A model generated the notes under the pieces. It was given only the letters and a program-made list of their open reading frames with translations, was not told the DNA's origin and searched no databases. Of a stretch of 64,000 bases of DNA, positions 20,527 through 29,310 are shown piece by piece; the stretch's first letter is position 1; each line of letters opens with the position of its first letter. The position numbers and the translations under genes were made by a program. This stretch comes from Opitutia bacterium UBA4506. GTDB lineage: Bacteria > Verrucomicrobiota > Verrucomicrobiia > Opitutales > Puniceicoccaceae. Location of the stretch: assembly GCA_002388665.1 (NCBI GenBank), contig DGMY01000049.1, positions 16,801 through 80,800 on the forward strand, written 5' to 3'.

Positions 20527-21543
20527 ATGAAATCGAGCTACTATGAAGGAAACCGGACGTTTTCGGTTCAATCCAGCAATCCGGTTGCCCCGGGAGTCGG
20601 AGAGGTGCGCCTGGATGTTGCCTACTGCGGTATCTGTGGAACTGATCTCCATATTTTCCACGGTGCGATGGACCAGCGAGTCGACTTCCCGCAATCCATC
20701 GGTCACGAGGCCTCCGCAACTGTCGCCGAAATTGGTGAGGGGGTTCACGGCTTTGAGGTCGGCGATCCCGTTGTTGTACGGCCTCTCGACAATCGATTGG
20801 AAACCGAGGCGGATCGGGGGTATAGCCACATATGTAAGGATTTGAAGTTTATTGGGATTGATTCTCCTGGGGCATTCCAAAACTCATGGACGGTACCGGC
20901 ATTTGCCCTACACAAAATTCCTGTGGGCACCGATCTGAAGCTCGCTGCGCTGACAGAGCCTCTGGCAGTTGCTTGTCACGACGTTCGTATCGGAGAAGTT
21001 CAGTCTGGCGAGATGGTAGTGGTCCTAGGCGGTGGTCCGATTGGCATCCTGATCGCCCTGGTCGCGAAAGCGAGGGGAGCACGGGTCGTTCTTTCCGAAC
21101 TCAATCGCACCCGGATCGAGTTCGCCCAAAGTGTCGGCATCGAAGCGGTGAACCCTCTCGAGACGAACCTTGCCGAACTTTGCCAGAGAATGACATCGGG
21201 TCGAGGCGCCGATGTGGTCTTCGAGGTATCCGGTGCGAAAGCGGCTGCTCTTTCGATGACCGAGCTGCTATCGATTCGCGGGCGCATGGTGGTTGTGGCG
21301 ATCTATCCTACACCAACAGAGATTGATCTGTTTCAATTTTTCTGGAAGGAGCTCCAGTTGAGAGGGGCGAGGGTCTATGAGAAAGAGGACTACGAGGAAG
21401 CGATTTCTCTGATTGCGAGCGGCGCACTTCCGATCGGGAAGATGATTACAGACGTGGTTCCACTCGAAGGGATTCAACGAGCATTTGACAGTCTGGCCAG
21501 TTCGCAGAACGCGATGAAGGTCCTGATTGATTGCCGGAAGTAG
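20527..21543 (+). CDS. Zinc-type medium-chain dehydrogenase lacking structural zinc cysteines
   Basis: A 338-residue MDR dehydrogenase. The catalytic-zinc ligands are present (CGICGTDLHIFHG and GHEASATV), as is the Rossmann motif VVLGGGPIGILIA. In most polyol or threonine dehydrogenases four cysteines binding a structural zinc follow GHE; here that loop (RPLDNRLETEADRGYSHICKD) has only one Cys. It probably oxidises a sugar alcohol, aldonate or uronate intermediate. It lies 18 bases after the lyase gene and 28 before kduD, in one operon. Confidence 0.87.
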   Translation: MKSSYYEGNRTFSVQSSNPVAPGVGEVRLDVAYCGICGTDLHIFHGAMDQRVDFPQSIGHEASATVAEIGEGVHGFEVGDPVVVRPLDNRLETEADRGYSHICKDLKFIGIDSPGAFQNSWTVPAFALHKIPVGTDLKLAALTEPLAVACHDVRIGEVQSGEMVVVLGGGPIGILIALVAKARGARVVLSELNRTRIEFAQSVGIEAVNPLETNLAELCQRMTSGRGADVVFEVSGAKAAALSMTELLSIRGRMVVVAIYPTPTEIDLFQFFWKELQLRGARVYEKEDYEEAISLIASGALPIGKMITDVVPLEGIQRAFDSLASSQNAMKVLIDCRK

Positions 21544-21571
21544 TGACAGATGATGGGGGTGAGATATTGTT

Positions 21572-22345
21572 ATGAATCGAATAAATTCTTTATTTGATCT
21601 GTCGGGGAAGACCGCAATGGTCACCGGCTGTAAGCGGGGAATTGGCAGGGCCATGGCTGTGGCCCTGGCGGAAGCTGGTGCCGACATCGTGGGTGTTAGC
21701 GCTACTTTGCCCGGAGAAGGGAGCGAGGTTGGTAACGAGATCGAGAAATTGGGTCGTTCATTCTCGGGCTACTCTGCGGATTTCTCGGTTCGCAAGGATC
21801 TTTACCGTTTCATCGACGAGGCGAAGAAAGATCATCCTCGAATTGATATTCTGGTGAACAATGCGGGAACGATCCTAAGAGAACCTGCTATCAATCATTC
21901 CGACGAGTACTGGGATAAAGTTCTGGAAACAAATCTGAGCGCCCAATTCATCCTCAGCCGTGAATTGGGTCGCAGCATGGTTCAAAGGGGGAGTGGAAAG
22001 ATCATTTTCACCGCGTCTCTCCTCACGTTTCAAGGTGGGATCACCGTTCCGGGCTACGCCGCTAGTAAAGGAGGAGTTGGTCAATTGGCGAAAGCCCTCG
22101 CGAACGAGTGGTCGGGTAGCGGAGTGAATGTGAACGCTATCGCCCCTGGCTACATTGCGACCGACAACACCCGTGCACTTCAGGACGATCCTCGTCGCTC
22201 AGAGCAGATCCTGTCGCGGATCCCTTCGGGACGATGGGGCCATCCGGATGATTTTAAGGGTCCGGTTGTCTTTTTGGCCTCTGCTGCTTCCAACTATGTA
22301 GACGGAACCGTTCTATTGGTCGACGGTGGTTGGATGGGGCGCTAG
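21572..22345 (+). CDS. kduD: 2-dehydro-3-deoxy-D-gluconate 5-dehydrogenase (KduD-like SDR)
   Basis: A 257-residue SDR matching KduD closely: it begins with SLFDLSGKTAMVTGCKRGIG, continues IVGVSATLPGEG, and ends GRWGHPDDFKGPVVFL ... VDGGWMGR, all typical of the family. The catalytic set NNAG, Ser in FTASLLTF and YAASKGG is present. KduD reduces 2,5-diketo-3-deoxygluconate to 2-keto-3-deoxygluconate, the last step before the KDG kinase/aldolase route from unsaturated uronates. Last gene of the operon; kduI, KDG kinase and aldolase are not in the window. Confidence 0.9.
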   Translation: MNRINSLFDLSGKTAMVTGCKRGIGRAMAVALAEAGADIVGVSATLPGEGSEVGNEIEKLGRSFSGYSADFSVRKDLYRFIDEAKKDHPRIDILVNNAGTILREPAINHSDEYWDKVLETNLSAQFILSRELGRSMVQRGSGKIIFTASLLTFQGGITVPGYAASKGGVGQLAKALANEWSGSGVNVNAIAPGYIATDNTRALQDDPRRSEQILSRIPSGRWGHPDDFKGPVVFLASAASNYVDGTVLLVDGGWMGR

Positions 22346-22608
22346 TGCGCCGATGGCCGAATTGCCGTTTGAAAGTGATTTCTGGCAGGTAAAATTTTCG
22401 GTAAACCGCCTGCGTCCGTTCCGAAACGGATATCGTTATGATCGACGTTTAGTCTGTAAAAACGGACCGATTGGGAACGGGAGTTACGACAACTGGCTCT
22501 GATTTGATCAAATCCCCTATCGCCAAGGTCGGTGCCCCAATTCCTGCTCTGGGTAGAGATTCCCTTTAATAGTTGATCTTCGCCAAAATCCGTACTGATT
22601 GTCAGGGG

Positions 22609-23262
22609 ATGGATCACCCTAGGTTACAAGATTGTCACTCGGTGAAGGAATCGAGAATCCGGCCGGGTCCGATCGTTTTTTGTGCCATCTGGGGTGCCTT
22701 AGTCGGAGCAGGATTGATCGCGCTTGCGATGTATAGTCATCGGCCGGGAGGAATCGATGAGGCTCCTTCGAGTTGGCCAGGTAGCGATATCGAACCTGCT
22801 CAGGATTCGATGAGATTGGTCATGTTCCTCCATCCACAGTGCGCTTGTTCCCGGGCAACCCTGGGAGAGCTAGCAGTCTTGATGCGGCGCACCGGAGGCC
22901 AACTGAGGGCTGAGGTGAAATTTGTTTTGCCCGAAGGCGAGTCGGAGGAATGGGTAGAGGGTGATCTCTGGAGGAGCGCTCAGGATATTTCTGGCGTTAC
23001 AGTGTCGATTGATCAAAACGGAGAAGACGCAGCGACTTTTGGGGCGGAGACCTCCGGCGCGACCTTGGTCTACGATCAGGCAGGGGCTCTTGTCTTTAGC
23101 GGGGGAATCACAGCGGCCCGAGGCCATTTCGGAGATAATATCGGACGCCTATCGATAGAAAAGTGGGTTGAGGAAGGGGAAGGGATCAGCGAAACTCCAG
23201 TTTTTGGATGTCCATTGGTATCTCCTGAGGACGCGCTTACTTTGACCCATCACGAGTCGTAA
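22609..23262 (+). CDS. RedB-like membrane-anchored thioredoxin-fold protein
   Basis: A 217-residue protein with a single N-terminal transmembrane segment (about residues 22-42: PIVFCAIWGALVGAGLIALA) and a periplasmic thioredoxin-like domain. The redox position reads LHPQCACSRATLGEL, that is Cys-Ala-Cys rather than CxxC, as in proteins annotated RedB. A later strand (SGATLVYDQAGALVFSGG) fits the thioredoxin fold. It stops one base before the histidine kinase gene starts, suggesting a sensory or redox partnership. The ATG at 22609 is chosen over a TTG 36 bases upstream. Confidence 0.72.
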   Translation: MDHPRLQDCHSVKESRIRPGPIVFCAIWGALVGAGLIALAMYSHRPGGIDEAPSSWPGSDIEPAQDSMRLVMFLHPQCACSRATLGELAVLMRRTGGQLRAEVKFVLPEGESEEWVEGDLWRSAQDISGVTVSIDQNGEDAATFGAETSGATLVYDQAGALVFSGGITAARGHFGDNIGRLSIEKWVEEGEGISETPVFGCPLVSPEDALTLTHHES

Positions 23263-23263
23263 G

Positions 23264-25897
23264 ATGAAAAGAGGAAAAGCGACTACTCCTTCCCGTGCGG
23301 ATGAGCTGTTCTATGAACAGTCGAAGCGCATTTGGGTCCATACGGATCGGCTCTTTGTTTGGTTGATGCTGTTTCAATGGGTGGCGGGTGTTGTCGCTGC
23401 CCTCACTGTTTCGCCCCTTACATGGAAAGGGGTGGAGTACTCGGTGCACATCCACGTCTGGGCTGCCGTTTTTCTCGGTGGCTTGATCTCCTTCTATCCT
23501 GTGTGGCTCGCTGTGAGGCACCCGGGGGAGACGATGACCCGTCATGTTATGGCGGTCGCCCAGATGCTTATGGGAGCCTTGTTGATCCATCTCTGTGGCG
23601 GGAGGATCGAAACCCATTTTCATATTTTTGGCTCCCTTGCGTTTCTCGCATTCTATCGCGATCCGAAGGTCTTGCTCACGGGAGCGATTGTTGTCTATTT
23701 CGACCATTTTATTCGGGGAGTTTTCTGGCCGGAATCAGTTTTTGGCGTATTCAGTGCACCGATTTGGCGACCGATTGAACATGCCGGATGGGTCGCCTTC
23801 GAATGCTGGTTTCTCTACTACTCCATTCGGCAATCGCACGGAGAGATGATGATTTCAGCGCAGCGACAGGCTGAATTGGAAAGTGCGAATGTGCTCTTTG
23901 AGTCGAGGGTGAAGGAACGAACGTCCGAACTGGAACGCAGTAAGGCAGATGCCGATGAATCAGAACGTCTCTTGAGGAGTATACTCAACATTTTGCCGGA
24001 GAGGGTGTTTTGGACAAATGAGGTCGGTGAGATCCAGGACTCAAATCACCGTTTCATGATCGACATGAACGTGTGTGAGATCCACGGCGCGAAATTGGAG
24101 GATCTGCCCATCCCTAAGGAGATTTTAGAGGAGTTGAAACCCTACCAGCTCGACGTACTCGAGAACGGAAAGCAGGTGTTTAATCTTATTCTTGAAGCGG
24201 TTCCTAAAGCTTCGAATCTCAAGTGGCTCTCGCTTAGTTTGGTGCCGCTTCTGCGTGCCGACGGTTCGGTGCATGGAATTCTATACAGTTATCAGGATGT
24301 CACTGAATTGAAGAATGCAGAGGCGACTGCCCTCGAATCCGCGCGTTTGAAATCAGAGTTTCTGGCCAACATGAGTCATGAAATTCGCACTCCGATGAAC
24401 GGTGTGATTGGGATGACCCACCATCTACTGGAATCCGATTTATCCGATGATCAGCGTGAGTACGCATCCACAGTCAAGCACAGTGCGGAGTCCCTCCTGG
24501 CGATCTTGAACGACATTCTGGACCTTTCTAAGATCGAAGCCAGTAAACTTGAGATCGAATCCATCGATTTTAATCTCCAGGAACTTGTTGAGGAGACACT
24601 GGACATCATCGCGGAAAGCGCGCAATCGAAGGGTCTGGAACTCATTGGCTCCTTTGCACCAGAACTTCCAATTTTCGTGTCGGGTGATCCGGGTCGTCTG
24701 CGTCAGATTCTGATCAATCTACTGGGAAATGCGGTCAAGTTCACGCAATCGGGTGAGGTTCTTTTGCGTGTGGATTCGGTGAAACGCGACAATTCATCGC
24801 TTTCGTTTGAGGTCACTGACACCGGGATTGGCATCTCAGCGGCCGCGCAGAAGCGGTTGTTTGAAGCGTTCTCGCAGGCAGACGGCTCTACCACTCGACA
24901 GTATGGTGGAACCGGACTCGGTCTCACAATTTGCAAGCGTCTCCTTGAGTTGATGGGAGGCTCGATTGAGGTCGAAAGCGTGGTGGATAAGGGCACTCGA
25001 ATACGGTTTGAGCTTCCGCTACCCGCTGCGAAATTGGGGCGGACAGCGACCAAGCGGGAAGACTTGCAGGGACTGCGGATGATGGTCGTGGACGACAACG
25101 AGACGAATCGAGATGTTCTGACCCTTCTTCTCAAGAAATGGGGAGTCGCTTCGGAGAGCGCCGGCAGCGCAGGTGAGGCGTTGAAGGTGCTCGAGAAAGA
25201 CAATCGGTTCGATATGATCGTACTCGACATGCAGATGCCCGAGATGGATGGGATGGGGCTGGCTCGTAAGATTCGAGAAATTTCAACACTCCAAAATATT
25301 CCGATGGTGATGCTCACCTCGCTCAACGGTCCGGTCGTCCGCAGTGAATTGAATTTGGTAGGAATTGAAGAGTGTCTCCAGAAGCCGGTTCGCCAGGACC
25401 GGCTGTACAATTCGCTAAGGCAGCACTCACCGAAACAATCGAAAAGAATTTCCGCAAAGCGGCGGAAGGCACCATCTCGGGTCCTTGAACAGTTCGACGC
25501 GAAGATTCTACTCGCCGAAGACAATCGGGTGAATCAACGAGTTGCTCAGATTCAGTTAAAGAAACTGGGGTGCGAAGCCGATATCGTGGAGAACGGTCTC
25601 GATGCCGTAGAGGCCTTTAGATCGAATGACTACGATCTGATCCTCATGGATTGCCAGATGCCAATTATGGAAGGATACGACGCGACCCGGAGTATTCGGA
25701 AAATTGAGGAGGAAAGGGGCGTCACCCATGGTATCTACATTATTGCTTTCACCGCCCACGCAATGGAGGGCGACCGGATTCGTTGCCTGGATGCCGGCAT
25801 GAATGACTACGTGAGTAAGCCGATTCTGACGGACTCTCTCCTTCAAGCATTCCTTCGATTCAAAAAGTATCAAGAAACTGAAGACTCCGCTGGCTGA
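23264..25897 (+). CDS. Hybrid sensor histidine kinase with two receiver domains
   Basis: An 877-residue membrane kinase. Residues 20-200 form about six hydrophobic segments unusually rich in His (VHIHVW, RHVMAV, ETHFHIFGSL, YFDHFIRG). A coiled coil follows (205-245), then a PAS-like domain (245-355), HisKA with phospho-acceptor His372 (SHEIRTP), a HATPase domain (GNAVKF, DTGIGIS, GTGLGL), receiver 1 (Asp655 in LDMQMPEMDG) and receiver 2 (Asp796 in LMDCQMPIMEG). No output domain is present, so signal must leave through a separate regulator or phosphotransfer protein. Translation is likely coupled to the RedB-like gene one base upstream; His-rich helices could bind haem or metal (inference). 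Confidence 0.95.
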   Translation: MKRGKATTPSRADELFYEQSKRIWVHTDRLFVWLMLFQWVAGVVAALTVSPLTWKGVEYSVHIHVWAAVFLGGLISFYPVWLAVRHPGETMTRHVMAVAQMLMGALLIHLCGGRIETHFHIFGSLAFLAFYRDPKVLLTGAIVVYFDHFIRGVFWPESVFGVFSAPIWRPIEHAGWVAFECWFLYYSIRQSHGEMMISAQRQAELESANVLFESRVKERTSELERSKADADESERLLRSILNILPERVFWTNEVGEIQDSNHRFMIDMNVCEIHGAKLEDLPIPKEILEELKPYQLDVLENGKQVFNLILEAVPKASNLKWLSLSLVPLLRADGSVHGILYSYQDVTELKNAEATALESARLKSEFLANMSHEIRTPMNGVIGMTHHLLESDLSDDQREYASTVKHSAESLLAILNDILDLSKIEASKLEIESIDFNLQELVEETLDIIAESAQSKGLELIGSFAPELPIFVSGDPGRLRQILINLLGNAVKFTQSGEVLLRVDSVKRDNSSLSFEVTDTGIGISAAAQKRLFEAFSQADGSTTRQYGGTGLGLTICKRLLELMGGSIEVESVVDKGTRIRFELPLPAAKLGRTATKREDLQGLRMMVVDDNETNRDVLTLLLKKWGVASESAGSAGEALKVLEKDNRFDMIVLDMQMPEMDGMGLARKIREISTLQNIPMVMLTSLNGPVVRSELNLVGIEECLQKPVRQDRLYNSLRQHSPKQSKRISAKRRKAPSRVLEQFDAKILLAEDNRVNQRVAQIQLKKLGCEADIVENGLDAVEAFRSNDYDLILMDCQMPIMEGYDATRSIRKIEEERGVTHGIYIIAFTAHAMEGDRIRCLDAGMNDYVSKPILTDSLLQAFLRFKKYQETEDSAG

Positions 25898-26210
25898 GCG
25901 AGACGTGATCTTCGCGGAGCACCTTTCCCTGAGCGATGTTTTAGACCGAATCTTGGTCGATTTTGCGAGTAGAACAGGGAAGTCATCAGCCATTCGATCG
26001 TACAGTGAGTCTACATGGGTGTGAACAGTAGGGGAGGCCTTCCCTGTTAGGTTTCGGTCAAAATAGAATCTGTCCTCGCCAGATAGTACAATCAGGCTTC
26101 TGGTGGCTCTTTGCTGTTCGCATTCCCGGACGATCTGATGTTGGGATCGGCTGGGTAAAAAATAGGTTCTGACACGCCAACGTGCTGACCTCGCAACCGA
26201 ATATTTTCCT
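25898..26210. other. Intergenic region without assigned gene
   Basis: About 310 bases between the kinase and the protease gene. An open frame exists on the minus strand, but it runs on antisense through the kinase gene and shows no family features. No clear terminator, promoter or RNA was recognised here. Confidence 0.5.
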
Positions 26211-28061
26211 ATGACGATCCGACTCCCGATATTCGCCATCCTCACAGGTCTTTCGACCTTGAGCGGGCAAACGCCCTTCACCCCTGACGATCCCTACTTT
26301 GATCCATTCGAATACGAGGAGGGCGGGGATTTTTACCAAGCGCCCGGTCAATGGCATCTGGTAAACCAGTTCCCGATCGATGGAATCAATGAGGGGTATG
26401 ATGCGAATCTATGGGGCGCCTGGCAGCAGGGATGGACAGGCGCGGGAGTCACGATCGGGATAATCGACGACGGGATGCAGGGAAATCATCCGGACCTGAT
26501 CGATAACTTTTCCAATGCGTATAGTTGGGATTTTTCAATGACTTCGGCAGAAAATCTCGCAAATAATTTCCGCGGGACTCCGGATGTAGGAGGGGTGGAT
26601 GTCGATAGCCATGGGACCTCCGTGGGAGGCGTTTCAGCCGCACGAGGAGGGAATGGTGTCGGAGGTACGGGCGCGGCGCCGTACGCGAATTTGGCGGCAC
26701 TGCGATTTATTGTCGATGAATTCGCGGACGGTAAGACAGATCCCGAAGCTCACGCAGCGGCGATTCTGTATCAGGGGCAGACCGATGAATTGGGAAACCC
26801 AGACCCTTATGCGGCACCGGACTGGTCGATCGTACCGGTGCGCGTGAAAAATCACAGTTACGGACCCGATCAAGGGTTCGTCGTGGAGGATCAATACGAG
26901 CTCGTTGTGGGTGCGCTGGAGGAGAGCGCGAGCCATGGGGTGATTCACGTATGGTCGGCCGGGAACGAGCGAGCCGATGCAGGAGATCCATGGCCGACCG
27001 CGGATTCGAATAAGATACTGGAGCTGACCCTCCCTGATTCCATCGTGGTGGGTGCTTTGGCTGCAAGCGGGACCTATTCCTATTACAGTAGTTATGGTGC
27101 AAACCTTACCGTGACTGCCCCCTCAAGTGATCTGTATTTCGGGATCATTACCACTGATCGTACAGGCCAATCCAACGGGTCAAACCAAGATCCGGCAGAT
27201 CCCGATGTGATCTTCGATTTTCCGGACGGATACAATTATACGAGTGATTTCGGAGGGACCTCGTCATCAGCTCCACTGGTCTCCGGAATCATGGCGCTGG
27301 GAGTGGAGGCCAATCCCAGTATGAATGCGCGCATGGCGAAGCATCTGCTCGCGAGAACCAGTGTGAAGGTGGATCCGGATGACAGTTCGGACACCGGAGG
27401 GTGGGTTACCAATGGGGCTGGATACTCTTTTAACAACAATTACGGTTTCGGGCTTATCGATGCCGGTGCGTTCACCAAAGCCGCATCCGAAGTGGAGTCC
27501 ATGTCGGTCCAGACGGTGTACGAGGGGGATGACGAGATTGTCGGAAAATCTTTTGCGGATGAGGGCGATGATACGATACAGGAAACGTTCGACGTGGTCA
27601 TGGACGAGTCAATTGTTCAACCCCTTGAGTATGTTTTGATTGAGTTGTTCGTTGTCGGACTAGAAGACGATTGGAATGACTATGTCGCCGGAGAAGGAAC
27701 AATCGTTGGGGACCTTTCGGCGATTCTGACCTCACCGGAAGGAACTACCAATCAGCTTTTCTACAACGACCGCTACATCCCCGAAGAGGAGGCAGAAGAA
27801 AGACGTTCGTGGGAGGACGACACCTTGTTTTGGAGTTTTCTGAGCAATGCGTACTGGGGCGAGAATCCAGTCGGACAATGGACCCTCGAGCTGATCAATA
27901 GCACCGAGAATTCACTCTCGGGAACTTGGGCCAGCTTCTCCTTCGAAGCAGGAATGGGAACGCTAACCTTCGTTCCGGAACCCTCTGCCTTTGCACTCCT
28001 CCTGGCGATAGGGCTAGTCCCCTCACTAATCCGACGTCGTCCCCGCCGGGATGGTTTCTGA
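26211..28061 (+). CDS. Secreted furin/kexin-like S8 serine protease with P domain and PEP-CTERM tail
   Basis: A 616-residue extracellular or surface protease. Signal peptide (residues 1-19, ending STLSGQ), then a subtilisin domain with the catalytic triad readable as IIDDGMQGNHPD (Asp), DSHGTSVGGV (His) and GGTSSSAPLVSG (Ser). A P (Homo B) domain follows, with the segment VGDLSAILTSPEGTTNQL and the SLSGTWASFSFE end, as in proprotein convertases. The C-terminus VPEPSAFALLLAIGLV then RRRPRR is a PEP-CTERM sorting signal, processed by an exosortase (not encoded here) and typical of Verrucomicrobiota. Likely role: nutrient acquisition or processing of exported proteins. Confidence 0.93.
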   Translation: MTIRLPIFAILTGLSTLSGQTPFTPDDPYFDPFEYEEGGDFYQAPGQWHLVNQFPIDGINEGYDANLWGAWQQGWTGAGVTIGIIDDGMQGNHPDLIDNFSNAYSWDFSMTSAENLANNFRGTPDVGGVDVDSHGTSVGGVSAARGGNGVGGTGAAPYANLAALRFIVDEFADGKTDPEAHAAAILYQGQTDELGNPDPYAAPDWSIVPVRVKNHSYGPDQGFVVEDQYELVVGALEESASHGVIHVWSAGNERADAGDPWPTADSNKILELTLPDSIVVGALAASGTYSYYSSYGANLTVTAPSSDLYFGIITTDRTGQSNGSNQDPADPDVIFDFPDGYNYTSDFGGTSSSAPLVSGIMALGVEANPSMNARMAKHLLARTSVKVDPDDSSDTGGWVTNGAGYSFNNNYGFGLIDAGAFTKAASEVESMSVQTVYEGDDEIVGKSFADEGDDTIQETFDVVMDESIVQPLEYVLIELFVVGLEDDWNDYVAGEGTIVGDLSAILTSPEGTTNQLFYNDRYIPEEEAEERRSWEDDTLFWSFLSNAYWGENPVGQWTLELINSTENSLSGTWASFSFEAGMGTLTFVPEPSAFALLLAIGLVPSLIRRRPRRDGF

Positions 28062-28107
28062 AGAGGGAGGGGTAGTAGCGGCGGGGTGCCCCGAACGCCA
28101 TTTCGTC

Positions 28108-29195
28108 TGAGGGGAAGGTAGCCGATGCACCCCGCTTCTGATCCCTCGCTGGAACTGAGGCGGGACGCCTCAGCTACTTTATTCCCCGCATGTCCATGGG
28201 TGTCCCGGAGTACCACGGTACCACTGCCCTGATATCCCCCACATCGGAGGAGAAGGTAGCAGATGCGTCCCGCTTCTGACTTCTCGTTGGAACTGAGGCG
28301 GGACGCCTCAGCTACGTTATTCTCCGCATGTTCATGGGTGTCCCGGGGTACCACTTCCCTGATATCCACCACGTCGGAGGGGAAAGTAGCAGATGCGTCC
28401 CGCTTCTGATTTCTCGGTGGAACTGAGGCGGGACGCCTCAGCTACGTTATTCTCCGCATGTCCTTGGGTGTCCCGGAATACCACGCATCCCGGAATACCA
28501 CTTCCCTGATATCCACCACGTCGGAGGGGAAAGTAGCAGATGCGTCCCGCTTCTGATTTCTCGCTGGAACTGAGGCGGGACGCCTCAGCTACTTTATGCC
28601 CCGCATGTTCATGGGTGTCCCGGAATACCACTTCCCGGATATCCACCCACGTCTGAGGGGAAGGTAGCCGATGCGTCCCGCTTCTGATTTCTCGTTGGAA
28701 CTGAGGCGGGACGCCTCAGCTACGTTATTCCCCGCATGTCCTTGGGTGTCCCGGAATACCACTTCCCTGGTATCCACCACGTCGGAGGGGAAAGTAGCAG
28801 ATGCGTCCCGCTTCTGATTTCTCGGTGGAACTGAGGCGGGACGCCTCAGCTACTTTATACCCCGCATGTTCATGGGTGTCCCGGAATACCACTTCCCTGA
28901 TATCCGCCACGTCGGAGGGGAAAGTAGCAGATGCGTCCCGCTTCTGATTTCTCCGAGGAACTGAGGCGGGACGCCTCAGCTACTTTATGCCCCGCATGTT
29001 CATGGGTGTCCCGGAGTACCACTTCCATGATATCCGCCACGTCGGAGGGGAAAGTAGCAGATGCGTCCCGCTTCTGATTTCTCGTTGGAACTGAGGCGGG
29101 ACGCCTCAGCTACGTTATGCCCCGCATGTTCATGGGTGTTCCGGAATCACACTGATTTCTCGTTGGAACTGAGGCGGGACGCCTCAGCTACTTTT
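28108..29195. repeat. Array of about nine 130-bp tandem repeats with a conserved hairpin
   Basis: The core GGAACTGAGGCGGGACGCCT (continuing CAGCTAC) starts at 28151, 28289, 28419, 28566, 28697, 28827, 28957, 29087 and 29165. Typical period is 130 bp (others 138, 147, 131), with a short last unit of 78 bp. Each core contains CTGAGGCG-GGA-CGCCTCAG, an 8-bp hairpin unchanged in all nine copies; the rest of the unit varies at single bases. Period 130 is not a multiple of three, so open frames on the minus strand shift at each unit and are not accepted as genes. In the last copy the hairpin is followed by six T residues and could terminate transcription. Confidence 0.93.
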
Positions 29196-29310
29196 TTGAC
29201 TTTTCACGAAGGCACATCTCCCTGTATCTAATAGGTTAATTTGAACTACTGCTGAACTATTGCAGGAGAGTTTAGATAAAGAGCGTTTAATCCCGAAAAA
29301 GACCCAAAAA

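Noticed and set aside
25556..26281. Minus-strand open frame of 241 codons
   Set aside because: Half of it is antisense to the histidine kinase receiver domain; no family similarity recognised.
27773..28910. Several overlapping minus-strand open frames through the 130-bp repeats with recurrent VAEASRLSS-like peptides
   Set aside because: The repeat period is not a multiple of three, so frames shift unit by unit; no start signals; peptides are read-through of a conserved non-coding hairpin.
28108..29195. CRISPR array
   Set aside because: Units are about 130 bp with near-identical sequence throughout; there are no unique spacers and no cas genes.
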